Assembly: GCF_040676675.1 (NCBI RefSeq)
Contig: NZ_JBFAPK010000002.1
Coordinates: 186,001 to 250,000 of the forward strand
Direction of reading: 5' to 3'
DNA from: JBFAPK01 sp040676675
Lineage (GTDB): Bacteria; Actinomycetota; Actinomycetes; Mycobacteriales; Micromonosporaceae
DNA: 64,000 bases
Below are positions 56,071 to 64,000 of the stretch, piece after piece. Numbering within the stretch: position 1 is the first letter of the stretch; each line of letters starts with the position of its first letter. The translations under genes and the position numbers were made by a program. The notes beneath the pieces are model-generated. The model was given only the letters and a program-made list of their open reading frames with translations, did no database searches and was not told where the DNA came from.

Positions 56071-58215
56071 CTATCGGTGGTGGTGCGGTGGTGCCGTCTC
56101 CGGGTCGGTGGGCCGGGGGTCCGCGACGCCGGCCGCCGTGCCCGTGCCGGCCCGCGGGTCGGCCGGCTCGGTCGGGTGCGCCGGGTCGTCGTCCGGGTCG
56201 ACGGGCAGGCGCGCGTCGTCGCGGACGAAGAGCGGGATCCGGTCCAGCGGCGCGTCGATCGTGACCCAGGCGCCGCCGTCGTAGCGGGTGCCGCTGTCGG
56301 TGTGCGTCCAGGCCGCGCCGGCCGGCAGGTACACCCGTCGCCGCCGGGCGCCCAGGGCCAGCACGGGTGCCACCAACAGGTCGGGGCCGAAGAGGAACTG
56401 GTCCTCGATCCGGCTCGCGGTCTCGTCGTCGGGGAACTCCAGCAGCAGCGGTCGCAGCAGCGGCAGCCCGGTCCGCTCTCCGTCCCGCAGGTGCCGGTGC
56501 AGGTACGGCCGCAACCGCTCGCGCAGCCGGAGCATCCGGGTCATCGCCCGGTACGCCTCGTCGCCGAAGGACCAGACCTCGTTCGGGCCGCCGGTGTCAC
56601 CGACCCAGCTGCGGCTGCCGCGCGGCTCGCGGTGGCCGTGCAGGCGGAACAGCGGGCAGAAGGCGCCGAACTGGAACCAGCGGACGACCAGTTCCCGGTA
56701 CGCCGGGTCGTCGGGGTCGCCGCCGTGGAACCCGCCGATGTCCGTGGTCCACCAGGGGATGCCGCTCATGGCGACGTTGAGGCCGGCGCGCACCGACGCG
56801 GCCAGCGCCTCGAAGGTGGCGGGGATGTCGCCCGACCAGAGGGCGACCCCGTACCGCTGGGAGCCGGCCCAGGCCGACCGCACCAGCGACAGCACCTCGG
56901 TCTCGCCGGCCGCGCGCAGGTGCTCGTAGAGGCCGCGGGCGTGCTCGCGCGGGTAGAGGTTGGCCACCTCCGCGCCGGGGCCCGCCGCGTAGCCGAGGTT
57001 GTGCGGGTGGCCGGGGCGCATCTCCGGTTCGCAGGCGTCGAGCCAGAAGGCCCGGATGCCGTACCGGTGGTAGTTGCGCCGCAGCTGCTCCCAGAGGTAG
57101 TCGCGGGCGCGCCCGTCGGTCGCGTCGTAGAAGGCCACCCCGATGTCGCCGGCCGCGTCGCCGTCCGGCCAGTCGCCGTGCACCGGGGCGCCGGCGTCGG
57201 TGGCGACCAGCAGACCGGCGTCGCGCATCGGGGCGTAGTTGGCCGAGAGCGGGCTCACCGAGGGCCAGACCGAGACGGCCAGCTCCACCCCGGTCTCCCG
57301 CAGCCGCCGCACCAGCTCCGCCGGGTCCGGCCAGGACCGTTCGTCGAAGCTCCAGTCGCCGAGGTGCCGCCAGTGCAGGTAGTCGACGACGATGACGGCC
57401 AGGGGCAGGCCGCGCTCGGCGTACTCGCGCGCCACGGCGAGCAGCTCCGCCTGGTCGGTGTAGCGCAGCTTGCTCTGCCAGAAACCGGAGGCCCAGTCCG
57501 GCAGCCGGGGCGCGTGCCCGGTGGCGTCGGCGTAGTGCGACAGGATCGCGGCCGGCGTCTCGCCGGTGGTCAGCCAGTAGTCGAGCTGCCGGGCCCGGTC
57601 GGCGACCCAGCGCGTACCGTTGGCCGCGAACTCGACCCGCCCCACCGCCGGGCTGTTCCACAGCAGCCCGTAGCCGCGGCTGGAGACGACGAACGGGATG
57701 CTCACCTCGCCGTTGCGTTGCAGCAGGTCGAGCACCATCCCCTTCTGGTCGAACCGGCCGTGTCCGTGCTGCCCGAGACCGTGGATGCGCTCGCCGTCGT
57801 ACGCGGCGAACCGCTGCTCGATGCGGTGCCGGCCGCCGCCGACCGCCTCGAAGTGCCGGGCGCCGGGCCACCACGCGTGGGCCGGCTCCTCCCGGAGCAG
57901 CTCGGCCCCGGTGTCGGTACGGGTCGCCGTGACGCGCCCGTCGGCGGCCGTGACGGTGATCCGCAGCAGTCCGTTGGTAAGCGTGGCGCTCTCGTCGCCG
58001 ACCTCGACGCGCACGCCGTCGTCGGGGACGCCGCCGGGCCCGGCGTCGCCCGGGCGGGCGGGCGGGTCCTCCAGCGCGCCGGGCAGGCCGTCGAGGATGC
58101 GGTGCAGACCGGCGCGGACCCGTACGCTGTCGCGCCCCCACGGTTGGACGGTGAGCAGGTGGTGCCCACTCCGCCAGGTCAACTGGGTGGCGGAGTGGCT
58201 GAACGGACGGGGCAA
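56071..58215 (-). CDS. GH31 alpha-glycosidase (alpha-xylosidase/glucosidase type)
   Basis: A 714-residue cytoplasmic enzyme. The N-terminal beta domain includes HGLGQHGHGRFDQKG. The barrel has GIRAFWLDACEPE, where the Asp is the nucleophile, and ALWSGDIPATFEAL with the acid/base Asp. The C-terminal beta domain ends GARRRRVYLPAGAAWT, followed by an acidic, Pro-rich tail. TTG 58215 is proposed as the start because GGGAG lies seven bases upstream and the family begins here; the upstream frame is arginine-rich. It follows the importer permease by 26 bases, so it probably cleaves the imported oligosaccharide. Confidence 0.9.
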   Translation of the reverse strand: MPRPFSHSATQLTWRSGHHLLTVQPWGRDSVRVRAGLHRILDGLPGALEDPPARPGDAGPGGVPDDGVRVEVGDESATLTNGLLRITVTAADGRVTATRTDTGAELLREEPAHAWWPGARHFEAVGGGRHRIEQRFAAYDGERIHGLGQHGHGRFDQKGMVLDLLQRNGEVSIPFVVSSRGYGLLWNSPAVGRVEFAANGTRWVADRARQLDYWLTTGETPAAILSHYADATGHAPRLPDWASGFWQSKLRYTDQAELLAVAREYAERGLPLAVIVVDYLHWRHLGDWSFDERSWPDPAELVRRLRETGVELAVSVWPSVSPLSANYAPMRDAGLLVATDAGAPVHGDWPDGDAAGDIGVAFYDATDGRARDYLWEQLRRNYHRYGIRAFWLDACEPEMRPGHPHNLGYAAGPGAEVANLYPREHARGLYEHLRAAGETEVLSLVRSAWAGSQRYGVALWSGDIPATFEALAASVRAGLNVAMSGIPWWTTDIGGFHGGDPDDPAYRELVVRWFQFGAFCPLFRLHGHREPRGSRSWVGDTGGPNEVWSFGDEAYRAMTRMLRLRERLRPYLHRHLRDGERTGLPLLRPLLLEFPDDETASRIEDQFLFGPDLLVAPVLALGARRRRVYLPAGAAWTHTDSGTRYDGGAWVTIDAPLDRIPLFVRDDARLPVDPDDDPAHPTEPADPRAGTGTAAGVADPRPTDPETAPPHHHR

Positions 58216-58241
58216 GGGGTGTCTCCCGGGGGCAGGTGGGT

Positions 58242-59069
58242 TCAGTCCTTGACGCCGCCGGCCGCGATGCCGGCGGCGACGTAGCGTTGCGCGAGCACGA
58301 GCAGGGCGGCGACCGGCAGCGACGCGACGACCCCGGTGGCCATCACGCTGTTCCAGTCGCTGAGGTGGGCGCCGATGAAGCGGTAGATGCCGACCGTGAC
58401 GGGGGCGGCCTCGTCGCGGCTGGTCAGCGTCACGGCGTAGAGGAAGTCCGCCCACGCGAAGAGGAACGAGAAGAGGCTCGCCGTGATGACCGCGTTGCGG
58501 CTCGCCGGCAGGATCACCGCGAGCAGCGTGCGCAGTCGCGACGCGCCGTCGATCGAGGCCGCCTCGCGCAGCTCCGGCGGGAGGCCGCGCATGAAGGCGT
58601 GCAGGATCAGCACCGCGAACGGTACGCAGAGCGTGGAGTCGGCCAGCACCAGCGCGACCGGCGAGTTGATCAGATGGAGTTGGCTGCCCGCGAGGTAGAA
58701 CGCGTTGGCCATCACGATCCCGGGGATCATCTGCGCGACCAGCAGCGCGAAGAGCAGCGCCCGGCCGCCCGGCACCGCGAGCTGGGCCAGGCCGTAGGCC
58801 GCCGGTACCGAGACCAGCAGGGTCAGCGCGACCGTACCGAGGGAGACGCCGAGGCTGACCAGCAGGTGACCGCCCTGGGTGGCCAGCGCGTTGCGGTAGC
58901 CGGCCAGGGTGCCGTGCAGCGGTAGCCAGGTGGGGGTGCTGCGGACCAGTTCGGTCGAGGAGAGCAGCGACGCGTTGACCATCCAGTACAGCGGGAAGAG
59001 CATCACCGCGAGGATCAGCACCCCGACCAGCGTGGTCAGCGCGCGGCGCGGGGACCGGGCCGTCCTCAT
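58242..59069 (-). CDS. Carbohydrate ABC permease (MalG-like, second system)
   Basis: A 275-residue MalG-type permease with six helices. The EAA loop is ELREAASIDGASRLRTLLAV, and the C-terminus AQRYVAAGIAAGGVKD is typical. It overlaps the MalF-like gene as ATGA and is followed closely by GH31. Confidence 0.92.
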   Translation of the reverse strand: MRTARSPRRALTTLVGVLILAVMLFPLYWMVNASLLSSTELVRSTPTWLPLHGTLAGYRNALATQGGHLLVSLGVSLGTVALTLLVSVPAAYGLAQLAVPGGRALLFALLVAQMIPGIVMANAFYLAGSQLHLINSPVALVLADSTLCVPFAVLILHAFMRGLPPELREAASIDGASRLRTLLAVILPASRNAVITASLFSFLFAWADFLYAVTLTSRDEAAPVTVGIYRFIGAHLSDWNSVMATGVVASLPVAALLVLAQRYVAAGIAAGGVKD

Positions 59070-60097
59070 CGCGCCCGCCCGGCCGCGCGGGCCCGGGAGC
59101 CGCCGTCCCGGGAGCCGCCGTCCCGTGAGCCGCCGTCCCGGGTGGCCCGCAGGTAGACGAACGCGAAGACCACCGCCACCAGGATCAGCAGGTTCCCCAC
59201 GGCCGCGCCGCGCCCGAACGCCAACTGCTGGAACGACAGGTCGTACGCGTACGTCGTGAGCGTCTGCGAGGAGTCGGCCGGGCCGCCCTGGGTGAGCACC
59301 ATGATCACGTCGAAGACCTTCAGGGTGTAGATGAGACCGAGGGTGAGCACCACCGCGGTCACCGGGCGCAGCAGCGGAAACGTGATCCGCCAGAACCGCT
59401 GCCAGGGGCCCGCGCCGTCGAGACTGGCCGCCTCGTAGAGGTGCTCCGGTACGGCCTGGAGGCCGCCGTAGAGGATGACCATGTTGAACGGGATGCCGAC
59501 CCAGATGTTGACCAGCGTGACCGAGAGCAGCGCGTGGTCCGTGCTGGCGAGCCAGGGCACCGGCTGATCGACCAGGTGCAGCCCCAGCAGCGTCTGGTTG
59601 AGCACGCCGGAGTCCGTCTCCAGGATCCACCGCCAGGCGGTGCCCGACACCACCAGCGGCAGCAGCCACGGCACCAGCAGCAGGGAGCGCAGCAGGCCGC
59701 CGAGCGGGAAGCGCCGCCGGAAGAAGACCGCCAGCGCCAGCCCGATCGAGAACTGGAAGAACAGCGACCCGACCGTGAAGAGCACGGTGTTGCGCACGGT
59801 CCCGGCGAAGGCGTCGTCCGCCCAGACCAGCCGGTGGTTCTGCCAGCCCACGAAGGGCGCCACCCCGGTGTAGAAGGAACGGACCGTGTAGTCCCGCAGG
59901 CTCATCCGGACGTTGCCGAGCAGCGGGTACAGGTAGAACGCCACGACGTAGAGCCAGGCCGGGAGGACGAAGGCGAGGCCGGCCCAGCGGGCGCGGGCGC
60001 TCCGGCGCCGCCCGGCCGGCTCCGGCCTGGCCGCCGCCGTACCGACGACCGGCGCCGCCGGTACGGCCAGGGGCGCGGAGGTGGTGGTGTCGGGCAT
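59066..60097 (-). CDS. Carbohydrate ABC permease (MalF-like, second system)
   Basis: A 343-residue MalF-type permease. The EAA loop is YEAASLDGAGPWQRFWRI. Its cytoplasmic C-terminus carries three exact RDGGS units (15-base repeats at 59095-59139), an expansion not needed for transport. The gene lies ten bases after the binding-protein gene. No ATPase is linked. Confidence 0.92.
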   Translation of the reverse strand: MPDTTTSAPLAVPAAPVVGTAAARPEPAGRRRSARARWAGLAFVLPAWLYVVAFYLYPLLGNVRMSLRDYTVRSFYTGVAPFVGWQNHRLVWADDAFAGTVRNTVLFTVGSLFFQFSIGLALAVFFRRRFPLGGLLRSLLLVPWLLPLVVSGTAWRWILETDSGVLNQTLLGLHLVDQPVPWLASTDHALLSVTLVNIWVGIPFNMVILYGGLQAVPEHLYEAASLDGAGPWQRFWRITFPLLRPVTAVVLTLGLIYTLKVFDVIMVLTQGGPADSSQTLTTYAYDLSFQQLAFGRGAAVGNLLILVAVVFAFVYLRATRDGGSRDGGSRDGGSRARAAGRAR

Positions 60098-60107
60098 CGG
60101 TACGCGC

Positions 60108-61349
60108 CTAGCCGAGCGAGCCCTGCGCGGCGCTCAGCGCCTGCTGCGGCGACTTGCCACCGGCCAGGCTGGCCTGGATGGCGTTGTAGAGGGCCTCGCT
60201 GACCTTCGGGTAGGCGGTGCCGAGTTCGGCGGTACGGGCCTGCGCGGTGGCGACCTCCTCGACGAAGGGGGCCAGCTGCGGGTTGCTCGCCGCCAGTTGC
60301 CGGGCCGCCGCCGTGTTGCTCGGGATGTAGCCGGCCTTGGCCGACCATTCGGCGCTCTTCTCCTGGCCGAGCAGGCACTTGAGCACGGCCACGGCCTTGC
60401 GTTCCCGCTCGGGGGTGCTCCGGCCGACGGTCCAGACCTCACCGCCGAGCGGGGTCACCGGCTTGGCGTCCGGCGTCGGTACCGGGATCGGGACGATGCC
60501 GAAGTGCAGGTCCTTCGTGGCGTTGAGGGTCGGCAGCTGCCAGGGCCCGTTCACCATCATGGCCGCGTTGCCGGCCAGGAACTGGTCGTTGATGTCGGCC
60601 TGGGTCCAGGTCACCACCGACCGGGAGGCCGACCCGGAGGCGACCAGGTCCTTCCAGAGCGTCAGCGCCCGTACCGCCTCCGGCGAGTCGAGCCGCTTGA
60701 GGCTGGCGCCCGCGGTCCAGAAAAAGGGCTCGAACTGGAAGCTGCCCTCCTCGGTACCGACGGCGGAGAAGGCGATGCCGTACCGGTTCCCCTTGGTCAG
60801 CGCCTTGGCCGTGCTGGTCAGCTCCGTCCAGGTCTTCGGCGGGGTCAGCCCGGCGTCGCGGAACAGGTCCTGGTTGTAGTAGAGGGCGAGGCCGTTGACG
60901 CCGGGGGCGATGCCGTACGTCTGCCCCTCGTACCGGCCGGCGGCGACGATCGACGGGTAGAGCCCCTCGGTACTCAGCCCGGCCTCGGAGAGCGAGACCA
61001 GCCCTCCGGTGGCGGCGAGCTGCGCCAGGTCGGGGTTGTCCACGAGGGCGAGGTCCGGCAGGGTCCGCGCCGACGCCTGTTGCAGCAGCTTGGGCATGAA
61101 CTGGACCCGGGGCACCTGCTGGTGCTGGACCCGCACGCCGGCCTGGGCGCCGCACTGGTCGAGCAGGGCGGGCAGCTCGCTGTTCTGCGGCGCCGCGTCG
61201 TAGTAGTCGATCTCGGTGAGCGTGTTGGCGTCTCCCGCCGGGCCGCCGCTGTCGCCGCAGCCGGCGAGCGGGAGCAGGAGCAGCGCCGCGGCGGCGAGGC
61301 GGGCGCCCCGGCGGCCGTGTCCGCCGGGCGGGGTCGAGCGAAACCTCAT
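60108..61349 (-). CDS. Sugar-binding lipoprotein (second system)
   Basis: A 413-residue solute-binding protein. The lipobox LPLAGC puts the lipidated Cys at 31. The family segments are LPDLALVDNPDLAQLAATGG, VNGLALYYNQDLFRDAGL and AAMMVNGPWQLPTL. AAAGG seven bases before ATG 61349 supports the start. An operator (61361-61374) identical in arms to the one at the lacI promoter lies 12 bases upstream, so the gene is directly repressed. Together with GH31 it suggests an alpha-linked oligosaccharide ligand. Confidence 0.92.
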   Translation of the reverse strand: MRFRSTPPGGHGRRGARLAAAALLLLPLAGCGDSGGPAGDANTLTEIDYYDAAPQNSELPALLDQCGAQAGVRVQHQQVPRVQFMPKLLQQASARTLPDLALVDNPDLAQLAATGGLVSLSEAGLSTEGLYPSIVAAGRYEGQTYGIAPGVNGLALYYNQDLFRDAGLTPPKTWTELTSTAKALTKGNRYGIAFSAVGTEEGSFQFEPFFWTAGASLKRLDSPEAVRALTLWKDLVASGSASRSVVTWTQADINDQFLAGNAAMMVNGPWQLPTLNATKDLHFGIVPIPVPTPDAKPVTPLGGEVWTVGRSTPERERKAVAVLKCLLGQEKSAEWSAKAGYIPSNTAAARQLAASNPQLAPFVEEVATAQARTAELGTAYPKVSEALYNAIQASLAGGKSPQQALSAAQGSLG

Positions 61350-61360
61350 GGCCAGACCTT

Positions 61361-61374
61361 TCGAATTGATTCGA
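61361..61374. promoter_or_regulatory. LacI operator at the binding-protein gene
   Basis: TCGAATTGATTCGA has perfect 5-base arms TCGAA/TTCGA around TTGA. It lies 12 bases before the binding-protein start and matches the element at 62473-62486, at the regulator's own promoter, at 13 of 14 positions. Confidence 0.7.
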
Positions 61375-61411
61375 CAGTCGCCCGGCACGACCGACCGTCG
61401 AGTGGTGGTGG

Positions 61412-62458
61412 TTATCGAGGGACGTTTCCCCGCGCGCCCCGTGCCCGGCGCCGGGGGTAGGCGGCCGTGGTGTCGCGGGGCCGCAGCCGCGGGGCGAGCA
61501 TGGTGACGGGCGCCTGCCGGTCGCCGTTGATCGCGCCGGCCAGGTGCTCCACCGCCGTACGGGCGAGCGCCTCGACCGGCAGCGAAACCGACGTCACCGG
61601 CCGGGGCAGTTGGTCGACCGCGTCGTCCGGGCAGATCGCGACGACCGAGATGTCCCGTGGCACCCGGTGGCCCAGCGCGGTCAGCCGGTCGAGCACCAGC
61701 GGCAGGGCCCACTCGTTGTAGACGATCAGGCCGCTGGTCGCGGGGTTGCGCTCCAGCAGCGCCCGCAGCGCGCCCGAGACCCCGTCGGGCGAGGGTTCGC
61801 ACGCCTCCCAGTCGGCCCGCGCGCCCCGCTGGCGCAGCGCCTCCAGCGCGCCGTCCCGGGCGTGCGCCGCGTACGCGACCCCGCGCCGGTAGGTCTCCGC
61901 CGGCTGTCCGAGGAACCCGACGTCGGTGTGCCCGAGCTCCAGCAGGTGTTCGGCGCAGAGCCGGCCGCCGAGCGCGAAGTCGAAGTCCACGTACGGCAGG
62001 CCGCCCGGGTCGTCGGGCGTGCCGACCAGCACCGCCGGGCACTTCAGCGAGCGCAGCAGCCCGACCCGCGGGTCCCGCCGCTGCACCTCCATCAGCATCA
62101 CGCCGTCGACCAGCGCGCTGCCGACCGCGTCCCGGATCGCCGTCTCGCCGTCGTCGTCGGTGAGCATCAGCAGCTTGAGCCCGGCCTCCTGGGAGGCGGT
62201 GAGCGCGGCCCAGACGTAGGGCATCTGCACCTGGTTGTGCGGGCCGTGCAGCATCGGCAGGGCCATGGCGATCACGCCGGTCCGGCCGGTACGGATCGAG
62301 CGGGCCCCGGCGTGCGGGCGGAACTGGAGCGCGGCGATGCTCCGCTCGACCTTGGCGATGGTCTCGGCCGAGATCGAGCGGTTGCCGCTGAGCACGTACG
62401 ACACGGTGCTGCGGGAGACGCCCGCGTGCCGCGCCACGTCCGCGATCGTCACCGCCAC
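61412..62458 (-). CDS. LacI-family regulator of the second glycan operon
   Basis: A 348-residue repressor. The helix-turn-helix TIADVARHAGVSRSTVSYVL and the hinge PHAGARSIRTGRTGVIAM lead into the sensor domain (AICPDDAVDQLPRPVTSVSL). GTG 62458 begins the family N-terminus VAVTIADV; other GTGs upstream are possible. It sits at the head of the leftward unit lacI, SBP, malF, malG, GH31, GH39-like. Operators at its own promoter and before the SBP gene indicate autoregulation plus pathway repression. Confidence 0.92.
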   Translation of the reverse strand: MAVTIADVARHAGVSRSTVSYVLSGNRSISAETIAKVERSIAALQFRPHAGARSIRTGRTGVIAMALPMLHGPHNQVQMPYVWAALTASQEAGLKLLMLTDDDGETAIRDAVGSALVDGVMLMEVQRRDPRVGLLRSLKCPAVLVGTPDDPGGLPYVDFDFALGGRLCAEHLLELGHTDVGFLGQPAETYRRGVAYAAHARDGALEALRQRGARADWEACEPSPDGVSGALRALLERNPATSGLIVYNEWALPLVLDRLTALGHRVPRDISVVAICPDDAVDQLPRPVTSVSLPVEALARTAVEHLAGAINGDRQAPVTMLAPRLRPRDTTAAYPRRRARGARGNVPR

Positions 62459-62472
62459 GGCCGCACCCACTT

Positions 62473-62486
62473 TCGAACTGATTCGA
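62473..62486. promoter_or_regulatory. LacI operator at its own promoter
   Basis: TCGAACTGATTCGA, with arms TCGAA/TTCGA, lies between the -10 and the start codon of the regulator gene, the classical position for autorepression. It differs from the 61361 copy at one spacer base. Confidence 0.7.
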
Positions 62487-62493
62487 CTGCGGG

Positions 62494-62522
62494 AACGTAA
62501 CATGAGACCCCGGCCACAACAA
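62494..62522 (-). promoter_or_regulatory. Promoter of the second lacI gene
   Basis: On the minus strand TTGTTG (62522-62517) and TACGTT (62499-62494) are spaced by 17 bases. The operator at 62473-62486 follows at once. Confidence 0.5.
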
Positions 62523-62605
62523 GAGCCCGGCCACGGCCGGCGGCCCGACCGCCACCCGCCGTGACCGGACCGGCCGGGCCGGTGTCGACGTCGCGCGCAG
62601 GGGGT

Positions 62606-62655
62606 GTTCGAGCGGGCTCGCCCGCGGCGAGCCGAGGGGCGCGGCCCGCTCGAAC
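62606..62655. terminator. Nested stem-loop terminator after the amidohydrolase
   Basis: Outer arms GTTCGAGCGGGC (62606-62617) and GCCCGCTCGAAC (62644-62655) are exact complements. Inside, GGCTCGCC (62615-62622) and GGCGAGCC (62626-62633) make an alternative tight hairpin. It lies just past the amidohydrolase stop on the minus strand. Confidence 0.8.
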
Positions 62656-62661
62656 GCCCGC

Positions 62662-64000
62662 TCAGGCCTCCGCGCAGCAGGCGTGCCGGCTCTCGTGCAC
62701 GTAGTGCGGGTCGTGCCACCAGTACCCCGCGTTGTCCGGGTGGACCGGCAACGGCGGCAGCATCCGGCTGACCGGCGCCGCGCTCACCGCCCGCCCGGCG
62801 GCGCCCTCCCCGGCCGGCGGCTCCGCCGGCGCGAACGGGGCGAGCAGTTCGTCGACGCCGTGCAGCATGCCGTTGGCCATGACCTGACGGACGTTGGCGG
62901 CCTGGGTGATGTCGGCGAGCGGGTCGCCGCCGAGGACCACGAGGTCGGCGTACCGGCCCGGGGCGAGCTGCCCGATCGGCTCGTCGAGGAACTCCCCCGG
63001 CGTCCGGGTCGCGGTGGTCAGCGCCTCGTACGGGGTCAGCCCGTACGCGACCATCGCGCGCAGGTTCAGGTGCAGGCTGACCGCGTTGAAGGCGATCGGG
63101 GAGTCGGTGCCGGTGAGCACCCGGCCGCCACCGCGGATCATCGCCGCGACCTGGGCGACCTGCCGGGCCAGGTTCTGCCGGTTCGCCGTCTGGTCGGTGG
63201 TCTGCGCGGTGGTCACGGCGGCCTGGAGGGCGGCGTACTGCCAGGAGGGGTAGAGGATCCGGACCCGCCGGTCGGTGACGAGCGAGGTGTCCTCCCGCAG
63301 CAGCGTGTTCGCGCCGAAGAGGGTCGGCGTGCGGGCGGCCCGGGAGGCCGTGAAGATGTCGATCACGTCGCGGTAGCCGGCCCCGAGGGCGGTGACCGTA
63401 CGGGAGTAGCCGAAGCGGTTGGTCGCGCCGATGTGCTCCATCCCGTCGCTGCCGAGGGCGAACGCCGGGTAGTGGTAGTGCGAGCTGGCGTGCACCCCGT
63501 GCCGGTGCGACCAGTCGACCACCCGGCGCTGCCAGGCGACCGGCAGCCGCACGTACGCCTTCATCAGGTCGTAGTCGAGCGCGCCCGCGCGCTCCAACTC
63601 CCGCGCCAACTGCTCCTCGTCGAAGGTGGGGCGCATGAAGTTGTAGAAGATCCGGGCCCCGTCCACGGCCTCGCCGGTGGCGAGGTACCGGGGCCCGATC
63701 CGGGCGCCGGACTGCACCGACTCCCGCTCCTCGACCATGTGGTACGCGGGACTGCCCGGCGAGCGGGTGGTGGTGACGCCGAGCGACAGCCAGAGCCGGT
63801 TCTGCCGGGCGCCGTACGCGTAGCCCTGCATCTCCCGGTGGTGGTGCGCGTCGATCAGCCCGGGAATGACCACACCGTCGCGGGCGTCGACGATCCGGCC
63901 GTCCCGACCCGGTCGGGAGTCCTCGACGGCGACCACCCGGTGGCCGTCGACCAGCACGTCGACGTCCGCGCGCAGGGTGCGGGCCCGGCCGTCCCAGAAC
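62662..64000 (-). CDS. Amidohydrolase-family protein (5' end outside window)
   Basis: At least 446 residues of a metal-dependent hydrolase; the frame stays open to the window edge, where it reads FWDGRARTLRADVDVLVDGH, the usual beta-sandwich start, so an N-terminal part or signal peptide is missing. Metal-site motifs are GLIDAHHH (the HxH pair), VHASSHYHYP, MEHIGATNR and LTGTDSPIAFNA with the catalytic Asp. The C-terminal amidohydrolase segment PIGQLAPGRYADLVVLGGDP is clear. The tail after residue 400 (YWWHDPHYVHESRHACCAEA) is His/Cys-rich and unusual. Imidazolonepropionase/prolidase-like relatives hydrolyse cyclic amides or dipeptides; substrate unknown. Confidence 0.87.
   Translation of the reverse strand, partial: FWDGRARTLRADVDVLVDGHRVVAVEDSRPGRDGRIVDARDGVVIPGLIDAHHHREMQGYAYGARQNRLWLSLGVTTTRSPGSPAYHMVEERESVQSGARIGPRYLATGEAVDGARIFYNFMRPTFDEEQLARELERAGALDYDLMKAYVRLPVAWQRRVVDWSHRHGVHASSHYHYPAFALGSDGMEHIGATNRFGYSRTVTALGAGYRDVIDIFTASRAARTPTLFGANTLLREDTSLVTDRRVRILYPSWQYAALQAAVTTAQTTDQTANRQNLARQVAQVAAMIRGGGRVLTGTDSPIAFNAVSLHLNLRAMVAYGLTPYEALTTATRTPGEFLDEPIGQLAPGRYADLVVLGGDPLADITQAANVRQVMANGMLHGVDELLAPFAPAEPPAGEGAAGRAVSAAPVSRMLPPLPVHPDNAGYWWHDPHYVHESRHACCAEA

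Noticed and set aside
1..64000. CRISPR array, insertion sequence, prophage, rRNA or complete tRNA
   Set aside because: No regularly spaced identical repeats with unique spacers, no transposase, integrase or phage structural gene, and no full tRNA or rRNA sequence was seen. The repeats present are short in-frame tandem units inside genes.

Overview
The window is very GC-rich, with strong third-position GC bias, ATGA/GTGA stop-start overlaps, frequent GTG/TTG starts and several apparently leaderless genes. Actinomycete-specific families recur: an XRE-DUF397 pair, a DivIVA-like protein, a mycothiol-dependent isomerase remnant and NgcEFG-type sugar uptake. It reads as a chromosomal accessory-rich region of a Micromonospora-like actinomycete. 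The genus is an inference from gene content, not a database result.

Layout. 1-4854 is a compact nonribosomal-peptide locus built from free-standing parts: the start of an MFS exporter, a condensation enzyme, an adenylation enzyme, a P450 and a carrier protein. Both outer promoter regions carry the same 10-bp-spaced GTTCG repeats. 5092-13427 holds a Tat-exported SGNH hydrolase with a near-consensus promoter, a LacI-controlled sugar ABC importer and a divergent glycogen-debranching-type enzyme; the regulator and the glycosidase face each other across a perfect inverted repeat. 13560-17855 pairs a large FAD/Fe-S D-2-hydroxyacid dehydrogenase with an enolase-superfamily enzyme. 18159-18710 is a fused pair of gene remnants. 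18739-20145 is a macrolide-type glycosyltransferase behind a leaderless 8-codon peptide and a long-range RNA stem that together look like a drug-responsive attenuator. 20243-27062 is a patchwork of small regulators and hypothetical genes (MarR/NmrA, CPBP, DivIVA, XRE-DUF397). 27404-33267 carries a GH30 hydrolase, TspO, a P-loop kinase, an AraC regulator and an aldo/keto reductase.

33363-40763 is an amino-sugar/chitin utilisation unit: an N-acetylglucosamine-kinase-like protein divergent from RpiR, SIS, NgcE, NgcF and NgcG, followed by a secreted GH16 protein with a chitin-binding domain. 40899-47306 is the most unusual region. A 62-residue precursor-like peptide ending FFCSNTCDLVPHC lies ahead of a beta-grasp/PP-loop ATPase, a SAM methyltransferase, an IscU/SufU-like scaffold, an MFS exporter and a DUF455 ferritin-like protein, with an opposing ArsR-type regulator. 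No lanthipeptide, YcaO or radical-SAM enzyme is present, so this is a candidate for an undescribed sulfur-modified peptide (RiPP) system. 47426-49503 is an N-acylamino-acid racemase/OSBS-like enzyme with a GNAT partner. 49677-54109 is a CopC/cupredoxin/PepSY membrane cluster. 54212-62522 is a second LacI-controlled glycan operon (ABC importer, GH31, GH39-like secreted enzyme) with two matching operators. The window ends inside an amidohydrolase gene.
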